Shown here: piece after piece, positions 22,723 through 34,471 of the stretch | How the letters are laid out: each line of letters opens with the position of its first letter | Position numbering within the stretch: the stretch's first letter is position 1 | NCBI GenBank assembly: GCA_029990175.1 | Contig: JARKIP010000005.1 | Location: 29,025,501-29,089,500, forward strand | DNA from: Petunia secreta | Taxonomy: Eukaryota; Streptophyta; Magnoliopsida; Solanales; Solanaceae | Direction: 5' to 3' | DNA length: 64,000 bases | Translations under genes and position numbers: made by a program | Notes under the pieces: generated by a model | Told to the model about the DNA's origin: nothing | Database searches by the model: none | The model's input: only the letters and a program-made list of their open reading frames with translations

Positions 22723-23345
22723 TCTATACTAATATAAAAGCCTGAGAACATATTGCTCTTTAGATAGACTTTTTTAATTGTTTTCAATATATGTATACTA
22801 AATATCTAGAAAGTAATTTACCTTGTAATAAATAATAAAGTAATATTTTATAAGACAAAAATGAAGATAAGGAGAATGCAGTTACAGCCTTCTAAATGCC
22901 TCAGATTCTATGGTCGAAGAGACCCTCAACAACCTTTCTTAGAAGCCATGGATGGGCTTTGATATCTTGATCAACTAATTAATTATAGTTGTTCATCTAT
23001 TTTTCTTGATATCAGGCTCGAAATATTTACAATGTATGCATATCTAATAAAAAACATATGATCTTCTACAACTTCCTTTATTGTGCAATTTTCTTTATTT
23101 ATATTTTTGTCAAACTATAGTTGTATCCCATGTATTTATGTTTCATAGCTTATTTGTTTTTCCCGATTTTTATAATATAGCTTATTTGTTTTTCCCGATT
23201 TTTATTAATATTTACATTTTATACTAGTTAGATAATATACATTTATCATTTGACACATCTTTTTACAATAACTTATATTGTTTTTAAAAGAATTATTCTC
23301 ATCGACATATGGGTTATACGCGCAATGCGCGTGCCCACGGATTAG
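22723..23345 (+). mobile_element. Non-autonomous Helitron
   Basis: The 5' end TCTATACTAATATAAAAG is the standard plant Helitron start and lies after an A. The 3' end has a GC hairpin CGCGCAATGCGCG (23319-23331) followed 14 bases later by the terminus ATTAG, with T following, matching A/T insertion. The terminal tetranucleotide is TTAG instead of CTRR. There is no Rep-helicase coding region in its 623 bp. Confidence 0.75.
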
Positions 23346-24373
23346 TAACATAAAAAGTGCGAAAAAGTAATTTTGCATAACTTTTGCATATAGCAGTTAA
23401 ATAAGACGTGGACGTCAAATGCCATCATATGTGTATAACAACAAGCTCGGTATAACAATTATAAAATCTTTGGATGCACTATTAAAGTGTCACTATACAA
23501 GGGGTAGCTATCATGTTACAAAGGACGCTAAGTAAAGAAAAATACATACTAGCCCTTCGTTAGTTTGACCTTGGGTAGGGGCGTTTATGGATCAGTTGGT
23601 TCGATTTTTCATCAAATCAAAAGCAAAATTAACTATATCGATTTATTTTGGGGTTTGGTCGATTTTGTTAATTTTATTTATCATTATATAAAATATATAT
23701 TCAATTTATATTTGCTAAACTTGTGGAATAAATTTTTGATATATATGTTCAGTTAAAATTGAGCAAATCCATGAACATATGATATATTAAAATAAACTTA
23801 TGGGGGATTTTTTTTTCTATGATACATGATAACTATTTTTTAAATCTAACAATAATCTTTTATCAATATACTCTTTCAAGTTTAAGACTTTGATAATTAT
23901 ACATGATAAAGATACAAAGATCAATATGAAACTCAAATAATAATATGCTACCTGCATTTAATTATAACGATAAACAATACTCTCTATCTCAACATTGAGA
24001 AAGATATAAGGGTTTCTCAAATCTTGACTTGTGGATATAAAAGAATAAAGAGTTGTTTAGCTAAAAATATAAACTTTCGATATTCATAAGATTCAAAAAA
24101 ATATAAGATGAGATTTGATCCTGAGTTGTTTAGCTAAATTTGACCACCCTACACCACTAGACTAGCACTATTAGTTATGTCAAGAGTGTTGAAAATATAA
24201 TATTTAGTCATACATAGTTAAATCTAACTTACGTATACAGTATAATATTTCGCCGGAGGGTGGTCACCTGACCACCCTGGCCACCATGTGGCTCCGCCAC
24301 TGTATGCATGATAGAATAAATTATTATTTAAAATACATAAATTGGATTTATATAATAGTTTTACTAAATAGTA

Positions 24374-24607
24374 CTCCCTCCGTTCCATAAAGGATGTCAT
24401 AGTTTGACTTGAATCAGAGTTTAAGAAATGGATGGGAAGAGGCTTTTGAAATTTGTAGTTTTAAATAAGTCATAGGCAAATGTGTAACTATAAATCATTT
24501 CATTAATGCAAAGTGGTAAGTTTAAAAGTAAACTGTTTTCAAATATAGAATTGTGTCATTCTTTTTGGAACATACTAATAAAGAAACTAGGACATTTACG
24601 GAGGGAA
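24374..24607. mobile_element. Stowaway-like MITE
   Basis: The ends CTCCCTCCGTTCC and, inverted, TTCCCTCCGTAAA are the hallmark Stowaway termini. TA dinucleotides flank both (24372-24373 and 24608-24609). It is 234 bp, AT-rich and noncoding. It lies inside the hAT element, and the LTR element is inserted at its right edge. Confidence 0.85.
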
Positions 24608-24609
24608 TA

Positions 24610-27231
24610 TGACACGACCCGGAATCCGATTAGGCCGTGCGGGCACCCGACATCCTCCCCTAGACCCGTCGGGCGAACCCTTACCAATTAAATTAGGAAA
24701 ATAAATATAATAGTTCATAAATAAGGACAAGACTTAAAAAAACACACAGACATATCGACACTTCTAAGCTGTACGAAAGAAAATTACAGCTAACTACCCA
24801 ACATACTAAGTTTAGGGCTATCCAGACTAGACATCTAAGAGTACAAAAGAAGACAAATACCTCCTGAAGGGAGCAAAATGCAACTGAAATAATAACCAAT
24901 AAACTGGTGGCCATCCGGAATAAAAGCTGGCTCACCCTGACAGCTGAAGTCGTCTTCGCTCCTTCACAACGTGGCAAACTAAATCCTGGAGCGAACCTGC
25001 CGAAACGAAATAGATAGACAAGAAACAAACAACAAACAAGGGTGAGTCAAAAGGACTCAATAAGTGGGGCAGACTAGCCACCTCAAAGAATAGGATAGCT
25101 AGCCAGGGAGAAAAAAAAACAGATAAACTAAATCCATCTTATTTGAACTATAAACAGGCAAAGCCAAATAATAACTGAAAACACGTATGGAATCATAAAC
25201 AGCTAGGGACATAAGGTAGACAGAACTTATAGATATCCTGAACATGTCGACAATCAGAAATACATCCTGTTGCGGCGTGCAACCCGATCCGTATATTTAC
25301 ACTGTTGCGGCGTGTAACCCGATCCAATCCATGTATTTATATTGTCGCGACGTGCAATCCGGGATACGAGTCAGAAATATATAGGCAAACTGAGATACGG
25401 TATACATACTGCATATATAAAACACAACACGATAGTCACACAATAGTCAGCACGCGGTGCAATGAAATGGGATGAATGCAGTATGATGCAATGGTGTCAC
25501 ATGTGCCAAATAGATGGAGCGGAATCCTCCTGCTCCGGGGCGGAATCCTCCTACCCTCAATATGATGCAATGGAGCGGAATCCTCCTTCTCCGAGGGCAG
25601 AATCCTCCTGCCCTCAATATGATGCAATGGAGCGGAATCCTCCTCCTCCGAGGGCGGAATCCTCCTACCCTCAATATGATGCACTGAAGCGGAATCCTCC
25701 TGCTCCGAGGACGGAATCCTCCTACCCTCAATATGATGCAATGGAGCGGAATCCTCCTGTTCCGAGGGCGGAATCCTCCTACCCTCAATATGATATGCAA
25801 TGTAATGCATATGAATGACATATAATGCATATGAATGCAATGTGATGCAATAATAACCCTTCACCGGCGCGGGACTCTCATCGACAGCCGGGAAGTAGAT
25901 GCCAACTTACAGCCAGGGTACAATGCTCAGATTCTCAATGCAATACCAACAGTAGGACATAACATATAATATACAATATAAATGCAAAGCTAAGGCATAA
26001 TGAGTACGCCTATCGGCAGCTACACACGTAAGGAATACGTGGTAGAAAATCCACGAGGCCAGGTGCCTCCAAAGAAATGGATATAAACACTTACCTTGTT
26101 ACAAAGTTAGAAAAACCACTCAATAACCGCTTGTCCTTTGGTTTCATTGCCAAACGATCCCACTGTGATCAATAAGCAGAAAAATATATCACATTAGGCT
26201 AAAGGCTTTATTCCTCACTCCTCACATTTTAGGGTAATCCAGGTAGGAACCTGATACCCTATTCGCATACGCAATACGCAGGCCAGGCCTATATACAGGG
26301 TTTAAGGCCACATAACCAAACCCCAAATAAATTACATTTATAAGTTGCCCATAACTCACTGAGTACGAATATATAATCAATTTCATTATCGGGGTCCATT
26401 TGACCCTTTAAACTATCAATTTACGTCATTAGGGCGATGTCTAAGATCCCTAATTTTACCGTAAAAATATATTCAAACATACGTAATAAACTCAAATAAT
26501 ATATTAGGATCATTACCTGAATGTTTCAGGGTAAAAATTCTACTTTTCTTCGGTCCCTTTTTCCATTTTCTGGCATTTTTCCAGCTTCTGCGCCATTTTC
26601 TTAATTCCCTGTCAATGTTTGCGTTTTGTCTTTTTTTTCTGTAAAAATGAGCTTAGGTGAGCATATAAGCTCACCTTTAAACCGCCATACATTTTTTCTT
26701 TTTTTTTTTTGTCTTTTGTCTTTTTCTCTTCTTTTTTTTTTCTTTTCGCGACGAAAATTAAAACGGTACCCTATGATATTCGAAATAATTCCAACTTTTG
26801 CATACGAGTTATAAAAAATATATGTAACATACTCGCGAAGGCGGATCTCAAATTGGACTCCCGAAACTCAAGATGCGAATTTAAATAGAAAAGAAGTCAA
26901 ATTATTTAACTTTCGGCATTTTAGCGGAAACTAGCCGAACAATATCGAAATTTACTTTCGAAAGTTTACAAAAATCACACATAATCATACGAACCTAACG
27001 GCACTTTCAGATTTCGAGTCGGAGCTCATTCGGCAAAAATCGAGCTAGAAAATCTCTTTTTAATATTTATTGCCAATAAAAACTGAAACCTTCTTCCGTT
27101 GCCTACCAAACGAGGTCTGATTTAGCTCAAATTTTTATAGACAGGTTCTAATGGACATTACGAATATTTTAAAATTATCGGCACGCCAATCGGAGTCCTA
27201 ACTTCCAAAACCACTGACCGAGGTCATTTCA
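24610..27231 (-). repeat. 3' LTR (left copy)
   Basis: It runs on the plus strand from TGACACGACCCGG to GAGGTCATTTCA. It contains a tandem block of about 45-bp units (25268-25370, GTTGCGGCGTGYAACCCGAT) and the 57-bp array at 25515-25798. All long frames in it are present again in the right LTR and have no family resemblance. Confidence 0.92.
25515..25798 (+). repeat. 57-bp tandem repeat, five units, in 3' LTR
   Basis: Units start TGGAGCGGAATCCTCCT at 25515, 25571, 25628, 25685 and 25742. Each unit contains two further copies of the motif GCGGAATCCTCCT. Because 57 is a multiple of three, open frames extend through the array on both strands. Confidence 0.9.
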
Positions 27232-27245
27232 TTCTCCTCCACTTA
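27232..27245 (-). other. Polypurine tract
   Basis: TTCTCCTCCACTTA on the plus strand is AAGTGGAGGAGAA on the element's strand, immediately before the 3' LTR. It is the likely primer for plus-strand DNA synthesis. Confidence 0.75.
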
Positions 27246-29340
27246 AACTCTCGTTCGTCCTCGAACGAGCCTAAATCTAAAGCAAGATTTACGCAGATAA
27301 CAAGAGAACTTGCACAACCTTCATAAACTACTCCACGGACATTATCTCATAATTACAGAATCAGAGTTATAACACGCACATCAAACTCTTGGATAAAAAC
27401 ATAGCTGGATAATATCATAACGCCATTGCCCAACTTATTCTGACTAAACCGATCCTTCCTCGATCATTAGAGGAGAATTCTACATTTTCGAAGCAAAGAT
27501 ATACGAAACTCTGGATGGACTAACATGATTCAGCTGAGAATCACCTTTTCGATATACCTTTCGATATAGAACAGGTCGATGAAACTAAGAATTAGCTCAC
27601 ACTTGATGCAATAGGGGAAATTTTTGAGGTACCTTGTTACTACACACTATAGAAGATTTGATGCAAGCTATATTATTTTTTACGAACGCACTATACAACA
27701 TCTCAGTTGATTTAGTATTACCATTCAGTATATGGAGGAAGACTCCTCCACTTAAAGCACAAACTCATGCAGCCATTTGAATAGGAATAACCATCCTCGC
27801 ACAGTCTGCTGGACTAAAGAAGATTTAGCTAAAAGCTGAACATAGGCAGACCTAAGCTACCAACTACTCTTTCGAGTTGCCAAACAGCTGAAACTCTCAA
27901 GTTCACAACTCCATACCTTTGCCGTAAACACCACCGCCTGATGGATGGTACTTCTATATAAAAATTTCGGCAGAGTTTTCCCTGAAACTGGATGATCCGC
28001 AAAAATAGAACCAGCACTATACTATATATGGAAATGGATACCCGGATAAACTGATATCCAAAATAATAATATGCTTACCCGGCTACAATAACACGTACTC
28101 TGGCTCAACACAGGGAATGTCACAAGTGGCTACCAATCGCCCAAGCTCACTAGTGCCGGACGAAGAAGAAATGGAAATGGACCGAGGATAGAAATAATTA
28201 GAGCTTCAGGAAGCTCATCTTCTTATTTCTTGGCTACCAGAGCTAGACTACTTCCGAGTCAGGCTAACTCAAAAATCGCAATTGAAGAAATAGACATTAA
28301 ATGAGCTTTATGGAAAAACAACCATACCAATTTAACCTCCTAATAAGAAGGAAACTCTGATAATTTACCAGAAAATCCTTTTATAACCCAGATAAGCTCA
28401 TAGGATAACATGACTTTACTAGCGTCTCGAACCGAAAGGAGATACGTAGATCGAGCATTACTTACCAGCCACTTTACGCTGGAAGAAACAACGACATTTC
28501 CTGAGGGTGACGAATAAAAATCTCATCATCTTACCAACACTGAATTCCAAAGAGAGAGGTAGACTGACTTGACATAATAACAGAATGTGGCACAATAAGA
28601 TGCCAAGCAGAAAATACCGCCACTCACTCCCAATCTCTCACATTTAAACCTAGTAGGTCTCACAAATACCAGAAATAAATCATATCAGAAGCTCACCCCT
28701 CTACCGCAAGCGATTCTTAATAGAAATAACATCCAAGAAAACCATCAAAACATTATAAGACACACCATTTCCAGATCGACCGAAAGAATCAAATCTTACT
28801 CACATTTAAGAGAAGAAAAAAATCTCAGGGTCTACTATATCGGATGCCTCAGCATCCTGCCAGGCTGGCAGTTCATAAAACTGCCTCTGCGGCTGAACTA
28901 AGCCGCTACACGGATAATTACCTTCTGAAGAACTACTACCACCACGCTCTCAACCGCTACTGGATGGTGGCATTTCTTTTGCTGATTGAGATCTAAATGA
29001 AATTCCCTGCGACTGCGCAAATGCCTGATGACGAAAGAAAAGACGACTGCCTACTTGTCGGAGTAAGGGAAAATCCTCAAAAAGAATAGCCAAACTCACA
29101 ACAATGATACCACTTTTTCGTTGAAAAGTGGAAACTGGACAGATTATTGAAAGCCACAAAGAGAAAAATTGGGTCTGATATTGACTAACTACTGACGCAC
29201 TCTAAGAATCACGTGACACACGCTGAGATAACCTGGAAGGTGACCTCCCAAAATAATCAGAACTCTTACCTCCAAATGAGGTAACATGATTACCCACCAG
29301 GGCCGTGGGATCTCTTACTTTCTCGCTCTAACTCTTCCCG
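27246..29340 (-). other. Degenerate interior of the LTR element
   Basis: On the element's strand this follows gag. Frames are short and full of stops (longest at 27829-28017 and 28950-29159). I could not identify protease, RT or integrase motifs. Confidence 0.5.
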
Positions 29341-29341
29341 C

Positions 29342-29480
29342 TCTACTTATGGTATGCCTCGAACCTTCGAGCAATATCAACAACAATATCAAATGAAATC
29401 CCGACCTCAATCTCTCGAGCCATCTGGGATCTTAAGGAAAAAGAAAGGTCATTAATAAATCTTTGAATCTCTCGAAAGGC
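29342..29480 (-). pseudogene. Gypsy gag remnant
   Basis: The minus strand reads IQRFINDLSFSLRSQMAREI followed by FDIVVDIARRFEAYHK. This is the end of the capsid domain of many Ty3/gypsy gags, where the pattern is RFIxGL...R..MARE...F...VEIARRxE. Stops lie close on both sides. It shows the element derives from a gypsy retrotransposon and gives its orientation independently of the primer site. Confidence 0.6.
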
Positions 29481-30433
29481 TCATGGACTAGTTCTAATGC
29501 GTACTTAGCCATTCTATAGAATATTCTGAAACCAACAGGCTAACCGACAGGCTACCCTGTCCAATCCACTCAACTGGAAACACTTTTCATCTCGCTGGCT
29601 ATTCGAAAGAAACTTTTCCACGAATCTAGAAAAGAAACCGAACCAAGTTAACTAATAAGAGAGCGGCCCACCTATTCAAGGCTGGACCCTGAAACTGGAA
29701 AGAAGAATAATCAACACTATACCGCTCGATATAATCAAGAGCCTGAAAGAAATGATGATATCATTGTATTTTAAAAATTTATGAGGTTTATCTGATGTAT
29801 TGCTTAAGAATATCGGAAGGTTCAACCGCGTAAAATAATGCAACCTCTTTAGGCACTCGGACCGAACTGATACCTCGGCTGGCTAACCAGCCAGAACAAT
29901 TAGAGGTACAACACATACTACCTCCGGAATATAATTTACTGCAGCAATATTAAGAACCGGAAAAGGAGCTCCCTGAAATCGAACGTCTGAACATGCGGCA
30001 ACCTGATAGGCTGCCCAGCGAATAATAGGTTCTTACGGTATCTGCGTCGCCAAGATTCTCGTAAAGCATCGTAGAGAGCCAAGGGAACTACAAGGCCCTG
30101 CTCCCTTGCCCATCGCGAGCTCGTACAGCTGGGACCTCCGTAACTAGATCGTCAGCACGATCAAAACACTCGGGGCTTCGTCAGTGCTAACCCCAGGTCA
30201 GACTGCTTCGTCTTGAACTCATACCGTTTGCTGATTTGTTGCACGAGGGTTCACAATTACCATGAAGGAATTAACGAAACTACTTTTGCATCCTAGACCG
30301 ATGCATGATCAGAAATGAAGGAAGTGAAACTTCCTAAATGCCATCATAGCCTCTCGTAGATAAGTACGGACGTCTACGTACCCATCAGCGAGACTCTACT
30401 AGACACTGTCTTAGTCTGGATAGACTCTAAATC
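29481..30433 (-). other. Degenerate 5' interior of the LTR element
   Basis: This is the leader and first part of gag on the element's strand. It has no open frame longer than a few tens of codons and no motif I can name. Confidence 0.45.
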
Positions 30434-30449
30434 GGGCTCTGATACCAAC
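30434..30449 (-). other. tRNA-Met-type primer-binding site
   Basis: The reverse strand reads TGGTATCAGAGC two bases from the 5' LTR, the common initiator-methionine tRNA primer site of plant LTR elements. Confidence 0.88.
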
Positions 30450-33051
30450 TGACACGACCCGGAATCCGATTAGGCCGTGCGGGTACCCGACATCCTCCCC
30501 TAGACCCGTCGGGCGAACCTTGCCAATTAAATTAGGAAAATAAATATAATAGTTCATAAATAAGGACAAGACTTAAAAAAACACACAGACATATCGACAC
30601 TTCTAAGCTGTACGAAAGAAAATTACAGCTAACTACCCAACATACTAAGTTTAGGGCTATCCATACTAGACATCTAAGAGTACAAAAGAAGACAAATACC
30701 TCCTGAAGGGAGCAAAATGCAACTGAAATAATAACCAATAAACTGGTGGCCATCCGGAATAAAAGCTGGCTCACCCTGACAGCTGAAGTCGTCTTCGCTC
30801 CTTCACAACGTGGCAAACTAAATCCTGGAGCGAACCTGCCGAAATGAAATAGATAGACAAGAAACAAACAACAAACAAGGGTGAGTCAAAAGGACTCAAT
30901 AAGTGGGGCAGACTAGCCACCTCAAAGAATAGGATAGCTAGCCAGGGAGAAGAAAAACAGATAAACTAAATCCATCTTATTTGAACTATAAACAGGCAAA
31001 GCCAAATAATAACTGAAAACACGTATGGAATCATAAACAACTAGCGACATAAGGTAGACAGAACTTATAGATATCCTGAACATGTCGACAATCAGAAATA
31101 CATCCTGTTGCGGCATGCAACCCGATCCGTATATTTACACTGTTGCGGCGTGTAACCCGATCCAATCCATGTATTTATATTGTCGCGAAGTGCAACCCGG
31201 GATACGAGTCAGAAATATATAGGCAAACTGAGATACGGTATACATACCGCATATATAAAACACAACACGATAGTCACACAATAGTCAGCACGCGGTGCAA
31301 TGAAATGGGATGAATGCAGTATGATGCAATGGTGTCACATATGCCAAATAGATGGAGCGGAATCCTCCTGCTCTGGGGCGGAATCCTCCTACCCTCAATA
31401 TGATGCAATGGAGCGGAATCCTCCTGCTCCGAGGGCAGAATCCTCCTACCCTCAATATGATGCAATGGAGCGGAATCCTCCTGCTCCGAGGGCGGAATCC
31501 TCCTACCCTCAATATGATGCAATGGAGCAGAATCCTCCTGCTCCGAGGGCGGAATCCTCCTGCCCTCAATATGATGCAATGGAGCGGAATCCTCCTGCTC
31601 CGAGGGCGGAATCCTCCTACCCTCAATATGATATGCAATGTAATTCATATGAATGACATATAATGCATATGAATGCAATGTGATGCAATAATAACCCTTC
31701 ACCGGCGCGGGACTCTCATCGACAGCCGGGAAGTAGATGCCAACTTACAGCCAGGGTACAATGCTCAGATTCTCAATGCAATACCAACAGTAGGACATAA
31801 CATATAATATACAATATAAATCCAAAGCTAAGGCGTAATGAGTACGCCTATCGGCAGCTACACACGTAAGGAATACGTGGTAGAAAATCCACGAGGCCAG
31901 GTGCCTCCAAAGAAATGGATATAAACACTTACCTTGTTACAAAGTTAGAAAAACCACTCAATAACCGCTTGTCCTTTGGTTTCATTGCCAAACGATCCCA
32001 CTGTGATCAATAAGCAGAAAAATATATCACATTAGGCTAAAGGCTTCATTCATCACATTTTAGGGTAATCCAGGTAGGAACCTGATACCCTATTCGCATA
32101 CGCAATACGCAAGCCAGGCCTATATACAGGGTTTAAGGCCACATAACCAAACCACAAATAAATTACATTTATAAGTTGCCCATAACTCACTGAGTACGAA
32201 TATATAATCAATTTCATTATCGGGGTCCATTTGACCCTTTAAACTATCAATTTACGTCATTAGGGCGATGTCTAAGATCCTTATTTTTACCGTAAAAATA
32301 TATTCAAACATACGTAATAAACTCAAATAATATATTAGGATCATTACCTGAATGTTTCAGGGTAAAAATTCTACTTTTCTGGTCCCTTTTTCCATTTTCT
32401 GGCATTTTCCCAGCCTCTGCACCATTTTCTTAATTCCCTGTCAATGTTTGCGTTTTCTCTTGTTTTCTGTAAAAATAAGCTTAGGTGAGCATATAAGCTC
32501 ACCTTTAAACCGCCATACATTTTTTTTTTTTGTCTTTTGTCTTTTTCTCTTCTTTTTTTTTTCTTTTCGCGACGAAAATTAAAACGGTACCCTATGATAT
32601 TCGAAATAATTCCAACTTTTGCATACGAGTTATAAAAAATATATGTAACATACTCGCGAAGGCGGATCTCAAATTGGACTCCTGAAACTCAAGATGCGAA
32701 TTTAAATAGAAAAGAAGTCAAATTATTTAACTTTCGGCATTTTAGCGGAAACTAGCCGAACAACATCGAAATTTACTTTCGAAAGTTTAAAAAAATCACA
32801 CATAATCATACGAACCTAACGGCACATTTGGATTTCGAATCGGAACTCATTCGGCAAAAACCGAGCTAGAAAATCTCTTTTTAATATTTATTGCCAATAA
32901 AAACTGAAACCTTCTTCCGATGCCTACCAAACGAGGTCTGATTTAGCTCAAATTTTACAGACAGATTCTAATGGACATTACGAATATTTTCAAATTATCG
33001 GTACGCCAATCGGAGTCCTAACTTCCGAAACCACTGACCGAGGTCGTTTCA
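30450..33051 (-). repeat. 5' LTR (right copy)
   Basis: It is near-identical to 24610-27231, with scattered substitutions and homopolymer-length differences, which suggests a comparatively recent insertion. It ends GAGGTCGTTTCA on the plus strand, followed by the second GAATA. Confidence 0.92.
31353..31637 (+). repeat. 57-bp tandem repeat, five units, in 5' LTR
   Basis: It is the counterpart of 25515-25798 with the same number of units. Small sequence differences between the two arrays show no unit gain or loss since insertion. Confidence 0.9.
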
Positions 33052-33246
33052 GAATAGATTTCAGGAACAAATAATAAATATTTTTAGACATATTGTCTTA
33101 ATGAAAATCACATATAAAATTATGAAAATATATATTAAATAAATATATTAATATGTCTGTTGGTTCGATTTTTCTTAGTGTAATATCTAAGCAAATTTTT
33201 TCTGTTGATTTGATTTTGCCGTTTCATCACAACCCCTAACCTTGAG

Positions 33247-33723
33247 TTTAGCGGAAGAGTAACTATAGAAGAGCATTTCTGAATTCAAACAATTTTGACC
33301 AAAGGCAGATCATGTGCGGCGAGAGCGTGGGAGCAAGTATGACTCACGTTCTCCAACTGCTGGGTCCCACGGAGCACGTTACGGCGTCGGTGATGTTATT
33401 TGCCAGGTGGCAGGAGGATGTGGGGCCCACACGTGAAAGTGCCGGCTTGGCAGTTGCCATGTGTCCTAGATAAAAGTCACATGACTTTGTGTAGGAACTC
33501 GAGCTTAGATATTTTAGAAAAACCTGCGCTAATTTATTAATTCAGACGGAAGTTTCCATTTTAAATAAATTGTTTTCTATTTTTAATAAAAGGGACAGAA
33601 AAGTTCAATGATATGATTTAGAAATGAAGTTTGTATAAATATGGAAGCTTGTAGGGAGCATTACCTACATCCGTACACTAAACATGATCTAAATAGACCA
33701 TATACATCGACCATACTTGCGTG
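33247..33723. other. Spacer between hAT element and large MULE
   Basis: I saw no gene. A GC-richer stretch at 33310-33450 (GTGGGAGCAAG, GGTCCCACGG, GGGGCCCACACGTG) stands out from the AT-rich surroundings. Confidence 0.5.
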
Positions 33724-34047
33724 CCGTTCCAGAACACACAAAGTCTTTTTTGGCAGAAAAGGTCCTCGGCTTTTCTTTTCCATTTTCTTTTTTTCTAAGT
33801 ATGATTAACACTAATCATGGACCAAATTAACACTTTTAAAACTTGAGGGTATTTCTTAAAACATACATAATAATTATTTCAAACCTTGGGAACAACATCC
33901 ATTTAACCTTCCCCTTCCCCCTCGTGGCTTCTTTTCAACTTCCACACTTCATCTCCTTTTTCACTCCAAATCTAAACCAAATACTCTCAAGTTCTCTGTG
34001 TTTTCAAGGAATCCGACCAGCAATACAACAAAGTATTTTATATAAAA

Positions 34048-34467
34048 GGTAAACAATGTCATTATCATTTAAACTGTGGTGTAAATGTCGAACCTAGGTT
34101 TTTGTTTTTAATTTTTTCGTCGACAGTGATTAACGATGATTTGAGTGTTTGTTTTCGTACAAAAGGTGTAATATTGTATTGAAATTGAATGGCATTATGT
34201 GTTTTAATGGGTAAAGTAGTTCTGAACTACAAAGGGGATTTTCGATGTTCAACTGAAATTTTTAGGCTGTTTACATTTTTTAGTTAAATTGTGACGATTT
34301 GAAGGTTTTCTGGTAACCAACGCTGCTTTATTTAGTTGCAAATTGAAGTTATTGCTGTTATGTGTCTTGATGTTCCGAACACCATAGTAGCTGAGGTTCT
34401 AAACATCTAATAGGATGTTCATGTTTTTCTGTAACTAAATTTTGTATCCCCTTGTTTTGCTTTGCAG
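34048..34467 (+). other. Leader intron of the DUF1985/Ulp1-like gene
   Basis: The donor AAAAG|GTAAACAATG and the acceptor CTTTGCAG lie four bases before the ATG at 34472. The same donor and acceptor positions are conserved in copy 2 (about 55172 and 55603). It carries one GTTCCGAAC palindrome at about 34372. Confidence 0.6.
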
Positions 34468-34471
34468 AAAA

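Larger units (their letters stand above)
24610..33051 (-). mobile_element. LTR retrotransposon with 2.6-kb LTRs and degenerate interior
   Basis: A perfect 5-bp target duplication GAATA (24605-24609 and 33052-33056) flanks LTRs of 2622 and 2602 bp that look almost identical. On the minus strand the element starts with TGAAA and ends GTGTCA. A tRNA-Met-type primer site lies beside the right LTR and a polypurine tract beside the left, fixing the orientation. The 3.2-kb interior holds a short gag remnant and no recognisable RT or integrase, so it is non-autonomous. Confidence 0.9.
23576..33238. mobile_element. hAT-like element split by nested insertions
   Basis: The left end TAGGGGCGTTTATGG is preceded by ACCTTGGG (23568-23575). 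The right end reads, inverted, TAGGGGTTGTGATGA and is followed by ACCTTGAG (33239-33246), an 8-bp target duplication with one difference. GGTTCGATTTTTC lies just inside the left end, and GGTTCGATTTTTCTTAG lies at about 33160. Removing the Stowaway element and the 8.4-kb LTR element leaves an hAT derivative of about 1 kb with no transposase. Confidence 0.65.

Noticed and set aside
24693..25028. 111-codon minus frame repeated almost identically at 30532-30867
   Set aside because: Its conservation is that of the two LTRs; it has no start context or known domain.
25436..25864. Long frames in both orientations over the 57-bp array (and the same at 31274-31702)
   Set aside because: They exist only because the repeat unit is a multiple of three; three readings are equally open and there is no family resemblance.
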